DNA of 64,000 bases from NCBI GenBank assembly GCA_902463265.1, contig CABQEV010000010.1:1-64000 (forward strand), given 5' to 3'. The position numbers and the translations under genes were made by a program. Below the pieces are notes generated by a model. That model saw nothing but the letters and a program-made list of their open reading frames with translations. It searched no databases and had not been told where the DNA came from. Source of the stretch: UMGS1889 sp900556055. Lineage in GTDB: Bacteria; Bacillota; Clostridia; Oscillospirales; Ruminococcaceae. Of the stretch, positions 1-7,862 are shown one piece after another (position 1 is the first letter of the stretch; each line of letters opens with the position of its first letter).

Positions 1-317
1 AAGAAATCACCCAGGAAAGAAAGAAACATAAGGTTATTGTAGCGACAGCGCAGGTATTTACACGTGTTTCTAAGGCTTTGAGGGAACAAACAACATATTT
101 ATGTTTACCATTCACCGTTATGGGTTGCCTTACTGTTGTACGTATATATAAACCTATACTTGATGATAGCGGCAGCTTAAAAGATAAGAAGCTTGTCAAG
201 ATGTATTTCTTTGTGCATAATAAGGAGTTGCGAGAAGCATATAACACATACGAAAAGGTTGAACGCCTGAAAGAACATGGATTTGTTGAACGTTCTGAAC
301 AGCTTGGAAAGGATTGA
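1..317 (+). CDS. Unrecognised protein, 5' end outside window
   Basis: The reading frame is open from base 3 to the stop at 317, with a TTG at 78 as the only start-like codon. That TTG has no Shine-Dalgarno, so the gene most likely begins upstream of the window. The visible 104 residues include a hydrophobic patch around the middle (YLCLPFTVMGCLTVVRIY) and a charged, probably helical C-terminus. I recognise no family. The next gene starts 6 bases downstream, so the two are probably co-transcribed. With the two following small genes it looks like accessory DNA ending next to the Xer recombinase; that is inference from context. Confidence 0.5.
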   Translation, partial: EITQERKKHKVIVATAQVFTRVSKALREQTTYLCLPFTVMGCLTVVRIYKPILDDSGSLKDKKLVKMYFFVHNKELREAYNTYEKVERLKEHGFVERSEQLGKD

Positions 318-322
318 GAATC

Positions 323-556
323 ATGCCGAAGAAACCAATTAAGCGAATGATTTTGGAATACCTCATAAACACTCGAACAAACCTGCAAGCAGAATTTGAC
401 CGTAATTTAAGGCTCGTGCAGGTGCGCAGATCAGACGAAATTGACGTCCTTGAACTGCTGATATCATTGAACCGCTTGCAGGCGTTTGATGACTTTATGC
501 ATGATATTGTGGCGATTTTACATATGTCGGAGGTGGTAAACAGTGACCGCAAATGA
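323..556 (+). CDS. Small unrecognised protein (77 aa)
   Basis: ATG at 323 is preceded by AAGGAT at a workable distance, and the gene begins just after the stop of the previous one. The product is 77 residues, basic at the N-terminus (MPKKPIKRM) and then mostly helical with regularly spaced leucines and acidic residues. There is no membrane segment and no cysteine motif. The end overlaps the start of the next gene by 14 bases, with that gene's GGAGG site inside this coding region, which suggests translational coupling. No family is recognised. A small regulatory or maintenance protein of a mobile element is possible but not shown. Confidence 0.55.
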   Translation: MPKKPIKRMILEYLINTRTNLQAEFDRNLRLVQVRRSDEIDVLELLISLNRLQAFDDFMHDIVAILHMSEVVNSDRK

Positions 557-728
557 TTTAGCTTTTATTATCGGCGTTTGCTTTGCACTGATAATTGCTG
601 TAGTGATAGGCGCAGTAGCTATAGTGTACATGATACACGGGATTTTGTCAATTATCAAGGATATACAGCGGTTAAAAGCGTATCGCCGTGATCCTGATAA
701 TTATGATAAGTTACAAATCAGCAAATAA
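543..728 (+). CDS. Small single-pass membrane protein (61 aa)
   Basis: GTG start at 543 with GGAGG about 10 bases upstream (529-533). Residues 6-36 form a long hydrophobic stretch rich in Ile, Val and Ala, enough for one transmembrane helix. A short basic and acidic cytoplasmic-type tail follows (KDIQRLKAYRRDPDNYDK). No family is recognised. It overlaps the upstream gene and is the last of the three-gene accessory cluster; an inverted repeat lies 17 bases after its stop. Confidence 0.55.
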   Translation: MTANDLAFIIGVCFALIIAVVIGAVAIVYMIHGILSIIKDIQRLKAYRRDPDNYDKLQISK

Positions 729-745
729 AGTATAGATAAAAAAAC

Positions 746-789
746 AGCCGTTTGCAAGCTCGGATAAAAACAAGACCTTGCAAACGGCT
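746..789. repeat. 13-bp perfect inverted repeat, 18-base loop
   Basis: AGCCGTTTGCAAG at 746-758 is exactly complementary to CTTGCAAACGGCT at 777-789. On the - strand the stem is followed by a run of T (bases 744-735), so it could terminate leftward transcription, but no - strand gene enters from the right. On the + strand there is no T-run. The right arm contains the -35 box of a promoter (778-783), so an operator role is also possible. Confidence 0.6.
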
Positions 790-806
790 AAACAGCGTGG
801 TATAAT
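778..806 (+). promoter_or_regulatory. Sigma-A-type promoter without a gene
   Basis: -35 TTGCAA (778-783), 17-base spacer, -10 TATAAT (801-806). A Shine-Dalgarno AAAGGAG follows at 817-823, but no start codon with a usable frame lies 5-12 bases after it. The next coding region is the recombinase at 920, whose own start lacks a clear ribosome site. The promoter may drive the recombinase through a long leader, or may belong to a gene cut off at the element boundary. Confidence 0.55.
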
Positions 807-849
807 AGAAATGCAGAAAGGAGCGAAGGCAGGAAAAAACGGTACCCTA

Positions 850-877
850 ATTGCGCTAAATTTTTATTATGCGCAAT
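850..877. other. dif: Dif-like XerCD recombination site
   Basis: Two 11-base arms flank a 6-base centre: left ATTGCGCTAAA, centre TTTTTA, right TTATGCGCAAT. The arms are inverted repeats at 9 of 11 positions, and the flanks extend the outer palindrome (CTAATTGCGC with GCGCAATTAG). The 11-6-11 layout, the TTATG at the inner edge of the right arm and the TGCGC in the left arm resemble known dif sites. It lies 42 bases before the start of a Xer-type recombinase, as difSL lies beside xerS in streptococci. An alternative is an operator or attachment site of a resident element. Confidence 0.5.
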
Positions 878-919
878 TAGATATAATATAACAACAACCC
901 CTCCCTTCAATAATTTTAA

Positions 920-1954
920 TTGAACATAAACAGAACCGAAAACCCATACTACTTAAATGACTTTCTTACATATATGAAGGTCATAAAAATTCGTTCTGAC
1001 AGAACGATAGATGCATATTACACAGATATAAGATTATTTCTGAAATATCTGAAGCGTCTGCGTAATAATATGCCGCCGGATACAAAGCTGGAAAATGTCT
1101 CTATAAAGGATATCCCGATAGACATGCTTAAAGATCTTTCTTTATCCGATTTCTATGAATTCCTGTATTTTACTTCCGATGAGCTGAAAAACAATGACCG
1201 CACCAGAGCCAGAAAATCTTCATCACTCAGAGCTTTTTTCAAATATCTTCATAAGCAGGTACATCTTATTGATGAGGATCCTCTAAAGGATCTTGAAATG
1301 CCGTCGATCAAGCAAAAGCTCCCGAAATATCTTACTCTTGATGACAGTGTATCACTTCTTCAGACTGTTGCTGATTCGGATGATGCTTTTTTTGAACGGG
1401 ATTACTGCATTATAACGCTGTTTATAAACTGCGGAATGCGTCTAAGTGAGCTTGTTGGCATTAATCTGCGTGATCTTAACATGGAAGAACGAACTCTCAG
1501 ATTGCTTGGAAAAGGCAACAAAGAACGCATTATTTATATAAACAATGCCTGCGTTGATGCAATATCAGCATATCTAAAAGTTCGTCCAAACTCGGAAAGT
1601 GAACCAAATGCTCTGTTTCTAAGCAAAAGATATACCCGCATAAGCCGCAGACGTGTCCAGCAGATCGTAGAAAACGCTCTGAAAATATCAGGATTAGACA
1701 ATCGCGGGCTATCTACACATAAGCTGCGGCACACGGCTGCGACACTTATGTATCAATACGGAAACGTTGATACTCTTGTATTAAAGGATATTCTGGGACA
1801 CAAAAGCATTGCAACCACAGAAATATACACACATCTTTCTAACGAAAATATACGTCAGGCTATTGATTCGTCACCTCTTGCCAACATTACATCCGGCGGA
1901 GATGCGAAAGAAGAAGTAAAAGACAAACTGAAATCAGAAGATAAAGATAAATAA
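920..1954 (+). CDS. Xer-type tyrosine recombinase
   Basis: A 344-residue tyrosine recombinase that would resolve chromosome dimers or integrate an element by strand exchange. The N-terminal SAM-like core-binding domain spans about 10-110. The catalytic domain has R174 (CGMRLSEL), a lysine in the beta-hairpin (K198 or K201, LGKGNKER), H267 and R270 (HKLRHT), H294 (LGHKS) and the nucleophile Y303 (EIYTHL). All active-site residues are present. A charged tail after about 320 is extra. The TTG start at 920 is chosen because the frame is closed just upstream and the core-binding helix needs residues before the first ATG (976); no good Shine-Dalgarno is visible. A dif-like site sits immediately upstream. 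Whether it is the host XerC/D/S or an element integrase cannot be settled here. Confidence 0.85.
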   Translation: MNINRTENPYYLNDFLTYMKVIKIRSDRTIDAYYTDIRLFLKYLKRLRNNMPPDTKLENVSIKDIPIDMLKDLSLSDFYEFLYFTSDELKNNDRTRARKSSSLRAFFKYLHKQVHLIDEDPLKDLEMPSIKQKLPKYLTLDDSVSLLQTVADSDDAFFERDYCIITLFINCGMRLSELVGINLRDLNMEERTLRLLGKGNKERIIYINNACVDAISAYLKVRPNSESEPNALFLSKRYTRISRRRVQQIVENALKISGLDNRGLSTHKLRHTAATLMYQYGNVDTLVLKDILGHKSIATTEIYTHLSNENIRQAIDSSPLANITSGGDAKEEVKDKLKSEDKDK

Positions 1955-2000
1955 AAAAGGCGTTTCAAAATGCATCAATAACATTTTGAAACGCCTTTTT
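1954..2000. terminator. Bidirectional terminator between xer and spoVM
   Basis: A near-perfect 19-base inverted repeat (AAAAAGGCGTTTCAAAATG with its complement ending at 2000) separated by 9 bases, with A-run and T-run on the two sides. It serves the recombinase on the + strand and the long - strand operon ending in spoVM. Its last base is part of the spoVM stop codon. Confidence 0.9.
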
Positions 2001-2089
2001 TATTCTTCTGTGTCGGATTTGCCTATTCTGAATATGATCCTGAAAAAACCTGCAAGCAGCTTCGGACTCTTTACAACTACAACTTTCAA
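2000..2089 (-). CDS. spoVM: Stage V sporulation protein SpoVM
   Basis: A 29-residue frame, MKVVVVKSPK then LLAGFFRIIFRIGKSDTEE. It aligns residue for residue with the start of Bacillus subtilis SpoVM (MKFYTIKLPKFLGG...), including the K7-x-P9-K10 turn and the amphipathic helix rich in Phe, Ile and Arg. SpoVM binds the convex forespore membrane and anchors SpoIVA at the base of the spore coat. The TTG start at 2089 has GGGAG nine bases upstream; an in-frame ATG three codons earlier would sit on the Shine-Dalgarno itself. It lies directly after thiN, the neighbour it also has in Bacillus. The stop overlaps the terminator. The assignment rests on length, motif and synteny. Confidence 0.85.
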   Translation of the reverse strand: MKVVVVKSPKLLAGFFRIIFRIGKSDTEE

Positions 2090-2152
2090 TGTAATCATCT
2101 CCCAAATCAATTAGTATTATATACTATTCAAGGGAGAAAAAAATGTTACAGT

Positions 2153-2776
2153 TTATTTGTCTGATTTTGTGCGAATGACAAGCAGTTTTCCGCTTTTCAG
2201 GTCAATTCTGCATATTTCCGATATAAACTCATTGCTTACACCTATTGGAAACGACTGTGTAATAGTGTAATTATCAAGCGGATATTTTAAGCCTTCATAG
2301 GATACAACGGATGCTTCGGCAAGTGAAAAAACGGAAATGTACTTAAAATTCTCTCTTTTATACTCACGCTGTCCGGGCATCTGGATATTTATCGTTTCAT
2401 TGTCGCTTATAAGTTCGCCGTTTATACCGCGTTCTGACAGATATTCAAGCGACTGTATCGCTGCTACGGTATGATCGATTCGTCCGCCAAGTGAACCGTA
2501 GATCACAAAAGAATGATACCCGATAGAAATGCCCGTTTTGATGGCTATCATAAGATCGGTATCATCCTTTTCGGGCGGATATTTTCTTACGTCAGGAGCT
2601 GTGATTTCCTCATTCAGAGTATCGAAATCACCAAGGACAATATTGCTTTTTACTCCCAGCGAACATGCAAGCTTGTAGCCGCCGTCAGCACTTATAACAA
2701 TATCATCATTATTTACTGCATGATAAAATTCGGAATTGCATGGAAAGCCTCCGAAAATATAGCATATTCCGCTCAT
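2153..2776 (-). CDS. thiN: Thiamine pyrophosphokinase
   Basis: Transfers pyrophosphate from ATP to thiamine, giving thiamine diphosphate in the cytoplasm. The 207 residues carry the family motifs in order: ADGG near 30, GDFDT near 49, the D-D-T-D stretch near 71 and GSLGGRIDH near 95, all in the catalytic domain, followed by the C-terminal thiamine-binding beta domain. Its start overlaps the end of rsgA by four bases, as in the Bacillus rsgA-rpe-thiN order (no rpe here). It is the last enzyme gene of the yicC-to-spoVM run. Confidence 0.93.
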   Translation of the reverse strand: MSGICYIFGGFPCNSEFYHAVNNDDIVISADGGYKLACSLGVKSNIVLGDFDTLNEEITAPDVRKYPPEKDDTDLMIAIKTGISIGYHSFVIYGSLGGRIDHTVAAIQSLEYLSERGINGELISDNETINIQMPGQREYKRENFKYISVFSLAEASVVSYEGLKYPLDNYTITQSFPIGVSNEFISEICRIDLKSGKLLVIRTKSDK

Positions 2777-3675
2777 TGTTTGTTGATTTCCCAGTCCTTT
2801 ATCTGTTTTGCCTCTTCATACATCTCGCAGTAGCTTCTGTATCTTGATTCGGCTATTGCGCCTTTCTCTACGGCTTCCCTGACTGCACATTTTTTTTCGC
2901 TGATATGTGCGCAATCAGGAAATCCGCATTTTCCAAGATATGGTTCAAACTCTGCGAAGCAAAGTTCGAGCTTATCTTTTTTAATTATATCATATCGATT
3001 TGTATCAAATGTAGAAAATCCAGGTGTATCGGCAATATATGCACCGTTTGGAAGCTTATAGAGCTCTGTGTGTCTTGTTGTGTGCCGGCCTCTGCCGAGC
3101 TTTTCGCTGATCTCGCCTGTTTTTATGTCTATACCTTCGATAAGATGATTAAGCAAAGTTGATTTTCCTACACCTGTATTTCCTGTAAATGCGCAGATCT
3201 TTCCTTCGATCATATCAATTAAAGGCATATAAGAATTTTTGTCAGCATAATCCACTTCGACAACACGTATACCTGCTGCCCCATATATTTCGGAGATCTC
3301 CTTGTTTTCCTGTAGATCAAGCTTTGTGATAACAATTATATTTTCAATATCCTTATAAGATGATATTGCTATGAATTTGTCCATCAGCGTGAGATTTGGT
3401 TTCGGTGAACAGCTTGAAACAACAAATATCAGAACATCAAGATTTGCAAGAGGAGGACGGATAATATAGTTTTTCCTTTCGGCGATCTCAGCTATAACAG
3501 CAGTATTCCCCTTTATTTCTTCAAGCTTTACCCTGTCACCTACGCTCGGAGATATGTTCATTTTTCTGAATATGCCTCTGGCTTTGCATTCATAAACACC
3601 CCCAGGGGTCTCTGTCAGATAGAGACCCCTGATGGATTTTGTAATTATTCCTGTTGATTCATTCATATTTTCCAT
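2773..3675 (-). CDS. rsgA: Ribosome small-subunit GTPase RsgA
   Basis: A circularly permuted GTPase that helps mature the 30S subunit. An N-terminal OB-fold is followed by the G domain in permuted order: G4 TKLD, then the P-loop GNTGVGKS, then G3 DTPG (near 117, 165 and 216 from this start). A C-terminal zinc knuckle has Cys-x4-Cys-x-His-x5-Cys (CGFPDCAHISEKKC). The start is uncertain. ATG at 3675 lies two bases past the prkC stop and suits coupled translation; GTG at 3687 and ATG at 3666 are alternatives, none with a strong Shine-Dalgarno. It sits downstream of prkC, the usual pairing in Firmicutes, where RsgA (CpgA) is a PrkC substrate. Confidence 0.93.
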   Translation of the reverse strand: MENMNESTGIITKSIRGLYLTETPGGVYECKARGIFRKMNISPSVGDRVKLEEIKGNTAVIAEIAERKNYIIRPPLANLDVLIFVVSSCSPKPNLTLMDKFIAISSYKDIENIIVITKLDLQENKEISEIYGAAGIRVVEVDYADKNSYMPLIDMIEGKICAFTGNTGVGKSTLLNHLIEGIDIKTGEISEKLGRGRHTTRHTELYKLPNGAYIADTPGFSTFDTNRYDIIKKDKLELCFAEFEPYLGKCGFPDCAHISEKKCAVREAVEKGAIAESRYRSYCEMYEEAKQIKDWEINKQ

Positions 3676-3677
3676 GA

Positions 3678-5999
3678 TCACTGCCACATATACGGAGGTA
3701 ATGTTTCCTCATAATGATAACTGTCTGATGTCGTATATTCATCATTTGCTGTTGTGAATGGATAATCAAAATATGATGTTGTTTCATCGTTTCCGTAAGG
3801 AGGAATATAAACCGGCTCTGTTTCCGAAACAGTGGTTTCAACCGGAACACCGAAAAGCTTATCAAGCATTGCATTGTCCTGACTTACAGCAGTTACAGCT
3901 GCACCTTCTTCAGGTGTGAAGTCAATACTGAATTCTGCAAATGAACCGCTTTCGCCGTCAGAATTTATTGCTTCAACAAATACTTTCTGAGTTTCGCTTC
4001 CTCTTATATCAATTGCAACCGATGAAACATACGCTATATTGTCAACACTAGCCTCGCCGCAAACATTTCCGTTGATATAAGCCTTGAATGTTGCCTTGCC
4101 CTTGAGTCCTGATGGAATGCTGAATGTAAGCTTTGCATCAGCCTGAGGAGCAACGCCCGTGCTGACAGTAATAACAAATTCCTGATTAGGCGGGATAACA
4201 TTCTGATTGCCCTCGGCATCCTTCTGAGGAACGCTCTGTGAAAGCACCTTATCCTCTGGCTCTGCCGATTCTACCTTTTCTATCTTTACATTAAGGATAT
4301 TGTTCTCTGTAAGCTTATCCTGAGCTTCAGCAAGCTTCATTCCTACAACGTTAGGAACAATAGAGTTTGTGATCTCAGGTCCCTTGCTGACATACATCTT
4401 GACCTCAGTGCCTTCCTTGACCATTGAACCGATCTCAGGCTCTGTTCTGATAACAGTATTTTCTTCCTGTTCATCAACAACAACAACAGGTGTAACTTTA
4501 AGATTAAGACGTTCAAGCATAGACTGCGCCGTATCGGATTCGATCTCGAATACATTAGGTATCTGTACCTGTTTAGGACCTTTACTGAGTCTAACAAGAA
4601 CAGTTGTCTTGCCTTTTATTATGTCACGTCCTTCATCGGGTGACTGTGAAATGATCGTTCCCTCAGGTGCATCGTTATATTCCTCAACTTCAACCTGGAG
4701 CTTAAAGAAATCAGCATAAGTGTCAGCAACCATCTGGTAGTTATATCCTGTGATCTTAGGCATAGGATATGTTTCAGATTTGCCGGTTGAGATATTCTTG
4801 AAAACAATAACAGCAATGAATATTGTTACAACTATCAGAACGCCTGCCGCAACAGCAGTAAGCGCAACGATAAATACCGATCCGCCGCTTGCTTCATGAT
4901 CGTCATCTCCGTCATCATCTTCTTCATATACGGGAGGTTCGGGTACAGGTACAGCCTGTACCTTCTTTTTCGGTGTATAGGTTTTGACCTGTTCTTCGCT
5001 TTCTGCGTTCTTTTTGTTTTCCTTTTCCATTGCTTTTGCCTCGCTGTTTCCCGAACGTCCTCCGAAAATCGGAAGCTTTTTGCTTGCATGCTGAGGTTCA
5101 TGCTTAACTTCTTCGGGATTATAATATTTTTCAGTTTCAGGAGTAAGATAAGTATATTCAAAAACAATAGACGGGTTTTTCTTGAATTCCTCAATATCCT
5201 TTATCATTTCCGATGCTGACTGATAACGTCTTGACGCATCTCTCTGCATCGCCCTCATAACGATCTCTTCGAGTCCCTCGGGGATCGTATCATTTATCTG
5301 ACGCGGCGGCTTGGGATCCTCCTGCATATGCATAAGTGCGATCGCAACAGGATTATCTCCGTCAAACGGCTTTATTCCCGTCAGCATCTCATACATCATT
5401 ACACCGACAGAATAAATATCACTCTTTTCGTCGGTAATGTCTCCCCTTGCCTGTTCAGGACTGATATAATGAACAGAACCTATTGCCTTATCGGAAATGG
5501 TCTTTCCTTCTTCACGTGCAAATCTTGCAATTCCGAAGTCCATGACCTTTATTGTTCCGTCAGGGAAAAGCATGATATTCTGAGGCTTGATGTCACGATG
5601 AACTATGCCTCTGTCATGCGCATGCTGAAGCGCACGGAGGATCTGAATGATGAAATGGACAGTATCCTTCCACTTCAGAACACCCTGCTGTTCGATAAAC
5701 TCCTTAAGAGTAATGCCGTCAATATATTCCATGACGATATACTGCATTTTGTCCGAGAAGCTTACGTCGTATATCTTTACGATATTCGGATGAGAAAGAA
5801 CAGCTATAGCCTTGGATTCATTGCGGAATCTTCTGACAAATTCATCATTGTCAGCAAATTCGGTTTTCAGGATCTTGACCGCAACATCTCTGTCCTCAAC
5901 GATGTCGTGAGCCTTGTAGACATCAGCCATTCCGCCAATGCCGATAAGCTCGGTTATTTCGTAGCGGCCGTCCAGTCTTTTGCCGATATTTTTATCCAT
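3678..5999 (-). CDS. prkC: PASTA-domain Ser/Thr protein kinase PrkC
   Basis: A membrane Hanks-type kinase sensing muropeptides. From the ATG at 5999 (AGGAG eight bases upstream) the 773 residues hold a kinase domain at about 10-275: glycine loop IGIGGMADVY, K42 (VAVK), HRD with D136, DFG with D154. An acidic and basic linker follows, then one transmembrane helix near 375-400, then three PASTA repeats (about 405-610). The last 165 residues are unusual: a beta-rich, Ig-like stretch, then an acidic tail dense in Tyr, Thr and Ser ending in MWQ. The phosphatase gene prpC precedes it with an 83-base gap, forming the usual kinase and phosphatase pair. Confidence 0.95.
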   Translation of the reverse strand: MDKNIGKRLDGRYEITELIGIGGMADVYKAHDIVEDRDVAVKILKTEFADNDEFVRRFRNESKAIAVLSHPNIVKIYDVSFSDKMQYIVMEYIDGITLKEFIEQQGVLKWKDTVHFIIQILRALQHAHDRGIVHRDIKPQNIMLFPDGTIKVMDFGIARFAREEGKTISDKAIGSVHYISPEQARGDITDEKSDIYSVGVMMYEMLTGIKPFDGDNPVAIALMHMQEDPKPPRQINDTIPEGLEEIVMRAMQRDASRRYQSASEMIKDIEEFKKNPSIVFEYTYLTPETEKYYNPEEVKHEPQHASKKLPIFGGRSGNSEAKAMEKENKKNAESEEQVKTYTPKKKVQAVPVPEPPVYEEDDDGDDDHEASGGSVFIVALTAVAAGVLIVVTIFIAVIVFKNISTGKSETYPMPKITGYNYQMVADTYADFFKLQVEVEEYNDAPEGTIISQSPDEGRDIIKGKTTVLVRLSKGPKQVQIPNVFEIESDTAQSMLERLNLKVTPVVVVDEQEENTVIRTEPEIGSMVKEGTEVKMYVSKGPEITNSIVPNVVGMKLAEAQDKLTENNILNVKIEKVESAEPEDKVLSQSVPQKDAEGNQNVIPPNQEFVITVSTGVAPQADAKLTFSIPSGLKGKATFKAYINGNVCGEASVDNIAYVSSVAIDIRGSETQKVFVEAINSDGESGSFAEFSIDFTPEEGAAVTAVSQDNAMLDKLFGVPVETTVSETEPVYIPPYGNDETTSYFDYPFTTANDEYTTSDSYHYEETLPPYMWQ

Positions 6000-6082
6000 T
6001 GAATTCACTCCTGTATATAAAGCTGATAACCGCAGAATGCCGTCTTAAGGACGCTTTTGCGGAACTGAATAAACATGGTCTC

Positions 6083-6820
6083 TCATGTGCCTGAGCAGTC
6101 AACAACGATAACTGAAATGTTATCCCTGCTTCCCGCATCGATAGCGTGCTGAACAAGTACATCAGCAGGATCACCGTCAGATACACAGTTTATTATATGT
6201 AAAATATCCGAGTCTTCGCAGATGCCTGTAAGGCCGTCCGAGCAAAGCAGGAATACAGTATTTTCTAGTCCTTTGATCTCAAAGTAATCAGGTCCGACAG
6301 AATCGGAAACGCCGATGGCTTTGGTAAGATAATTTCTCTTGGGGTGCGTTTTCATTTCCTCTTTTTTGATGTCACCTTTTGAGTACATATCCATAACTAT
6401 AGTATGGTCAATAGTTATCTGGCTGATCTCACCGTCAGCAATAAAATATGCACGGGAATCTCCTACATTGACTATGTGCGCATTATCCTCACAGAATATT
6501 GCCGCAACACACGTCGTGCCCATTCCGCGCATTTCTTCATGAAGCCGTGATTTTTCATAAACGATCGCATTTGCAGTGCTTACCGCAGAGATCAGAAGAT
6601 TTCTCAGTGAATTTTCATCTGCTCCCTTTCTGAATCCCCTTGAAATAATGTTTGATATAACAGTAACAGCGGTTTCACTTGCTTCGCTTCCCGCATTTTC
6701 ACCGCCCATTCCGTCACATACAATTGCTGCAAACGTATTTTCACATAATTCTATAACATTGATCCTGTCCTGATTTTCTTCACGGACAGTGCCGATATCT
6801 GTTTTTGAATAGCACTTCAC
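6083..6820 (-). CDS. prpC: PP2C-family protein phosphatase PrpC
   Basis: A manganese-dependent Ser/Thr phosphatase that counteracts PrkC. The metal-binding aspartates are in the family motifs ENQDR near the N-terminus, CDGMGG, CSDGLTG and DNISVIVV near the end. The GTG at 6820 is chosen because AAAGGAG lies eight bases upstream and the protein then begins MKCYSKTDIGTVREENQD, like relatives. A longer frame would start inside rlmN. 245 residues is normal for the family. It overlaps no gene and is followed by prkC. Confidence 0.94.
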   Translation of the reverse strand: MKCYSKTDIGTVREENQDRINVIELCENTFAAIVCDGMGGENAGSEASETAVTVISNIISRGFRKGADENSLRNLLISAVSTANAIVYEKSRLHEEMRGMGTTCVAAIFCEDNAHIVNVGDSRAYFIADGEISQITIDHTIVMDMYSKGDIKKEEMKTHPKRNYLTKAIGVSDSVGPDYFEIKGLENTVFLLCSDGLTGICEDSDILHIINCVSDGDPADVLVQHAIDAGSRDNISVIVVDCSGT

Positions 6821-6833
6821 AGCAATCACTCCT

Positions 6834-7862
6834 TTATATTTCATATTCACGTCTCAGCTGACCGCAGGCTGCATCAATATCAGCACCCAGCGTTCTTCTT
6901 ATTGTAACATTAAGTCCCTTATCGGAAAGATATTTTGCAAACGAGTGCAGAGAATTCCTGTCTGCACGGAAATCTCTTTCCTTTATCTCATTGACCGGGA
7001 TAAGATTGAGATGACAGTTCATGCCTTTTAGCAGTTTAAGCAGCGCATCGGCATCTGCCTTTCTGTCATTTACATCTTTAATAACGGCATATTCAAAGGA
7101 AATCCTGCGTCCTGTTTTGTCAATATACTTTCTGCATGCTGACATAAGCTCCGCAATATTATAACGATTATTTACAGGCATGATCTCACTGCGCTTTTCA
7201 TCAGTAGCTGCATGAAGCGATACGGAGAGCGTAAGTCCTGTACGTCGTTCTGCAAGCTCGTTTATCCTGTCAACAAGCCCGCATGTGGACAGTGAAACAT
7301 GTCTGAGACTCATATTTCTTCCCTTTTCGCAGGAAAGTATCTCAAGAAACCTCATCACATTGTCGAAATTATCGAGCGGTTCACCTATTCCCATAAGAAC
7401 TATGCTGTCAACATGTCTTCCTGAGTTGCGTTCAGCCGAGTAGACTTGCTGGAGTATCTCCGATGGCAGAAGATCTCTTTTATATCCTGCGATAGTGGAT
7501 GCACAGAATCGGCAGCCCATCTTACAGCCGACCTGAGTCGAAATACAGAGGCTGTTGCCGTGCTTATAATCCATCAGTACAGATTCGATATGATTTCCGT
7601 CAGGAAGCTCATAAAGATATTTTACCGTATTATCTATAGAAGATTCAAGCTTTCTGACAACATTTAGCCTTTTTATACAAAATATTTCATCTAATTTTGT
7701 GGATAATGACGATGGAATATTGGACATTTCTGAGAAACCTTCCGCTTGCTTGCAGTGAAGCCAGTCAAAGATCTGTGCAGCACGAAACTTTTTTTCGCCG
7801 ATCTCAACGATTTTTTCCGTAAGTTCATCAAGCGTAAGCGAAAGAATATCAATCTTGTCCAA
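6834..7862 (-). CDS. rlmN: 23S rRNA (adenine2503-C2)-methyltransferase
   Basis: A radical SAM enzyme that methylates C2 of A2503 in 23S rRNA and A37 in some tRNAs. The cluster-binding CxxxCxxC is in GCKMGCRFCAS near 115-125, and the catalytic cysteine is near the end in DAACGQLRREYEI. 342 residues is the usual length. The TTG start at 7862 has GGGGA upstream and overlaps the region of the rsmB stop codon, so translation is probably coupled. It lies between rsmB and prpC, the standard clostridial order. Confidence 0.95.
   Translation of the reverse strand: MDKIDILSLTLDELTEKIVEIGEKKFRAAQIFDWLHCKQAEGFSEMSNIPSSLSTKLDEIFCIKRLNVVRKLESSIDNTVKYLYELPDGNHIESVLMDYKHGNSLCISTQVGCKMGCRFCASTIAGYKRDLLPSEILQQVYSAERNSGRHVDSIVLMGIGEPLDNFDNVMRFLEILSCEKGRNMSLRHVSLSTCGLVDRINELAERRTGLTLSVSLHAATDEKRSEIMPVNNRYNIAELMSACRKYIDKTGRRISFEYAVIKDVNDRKADADALLKLLKGMNCHLNLIPVNEIKERDFRADRNSLHSFAKYLSDKGLNVTIRRTLGADIDAACGQLRREYEI

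Noticed and set aside
746..789. Terminator for a - strand gene
   Set aside because: Stem and T-run would work leftward, but no - strand gene lies to its right, so the role is left open as an inverted repeat.
811..891. 26-codon frame across the dif-like site
   Set aside because: Its ATG is only four bases after the -10 box, upstream of or at the expected transcript start, and it has no ribosome site.
5328..6002. 224-codon + strand frame opposite prkC
   Set aside because: Antisense to the conserved kinase domain, no ribosome site, no recognisable family; a codon-bias shadow.
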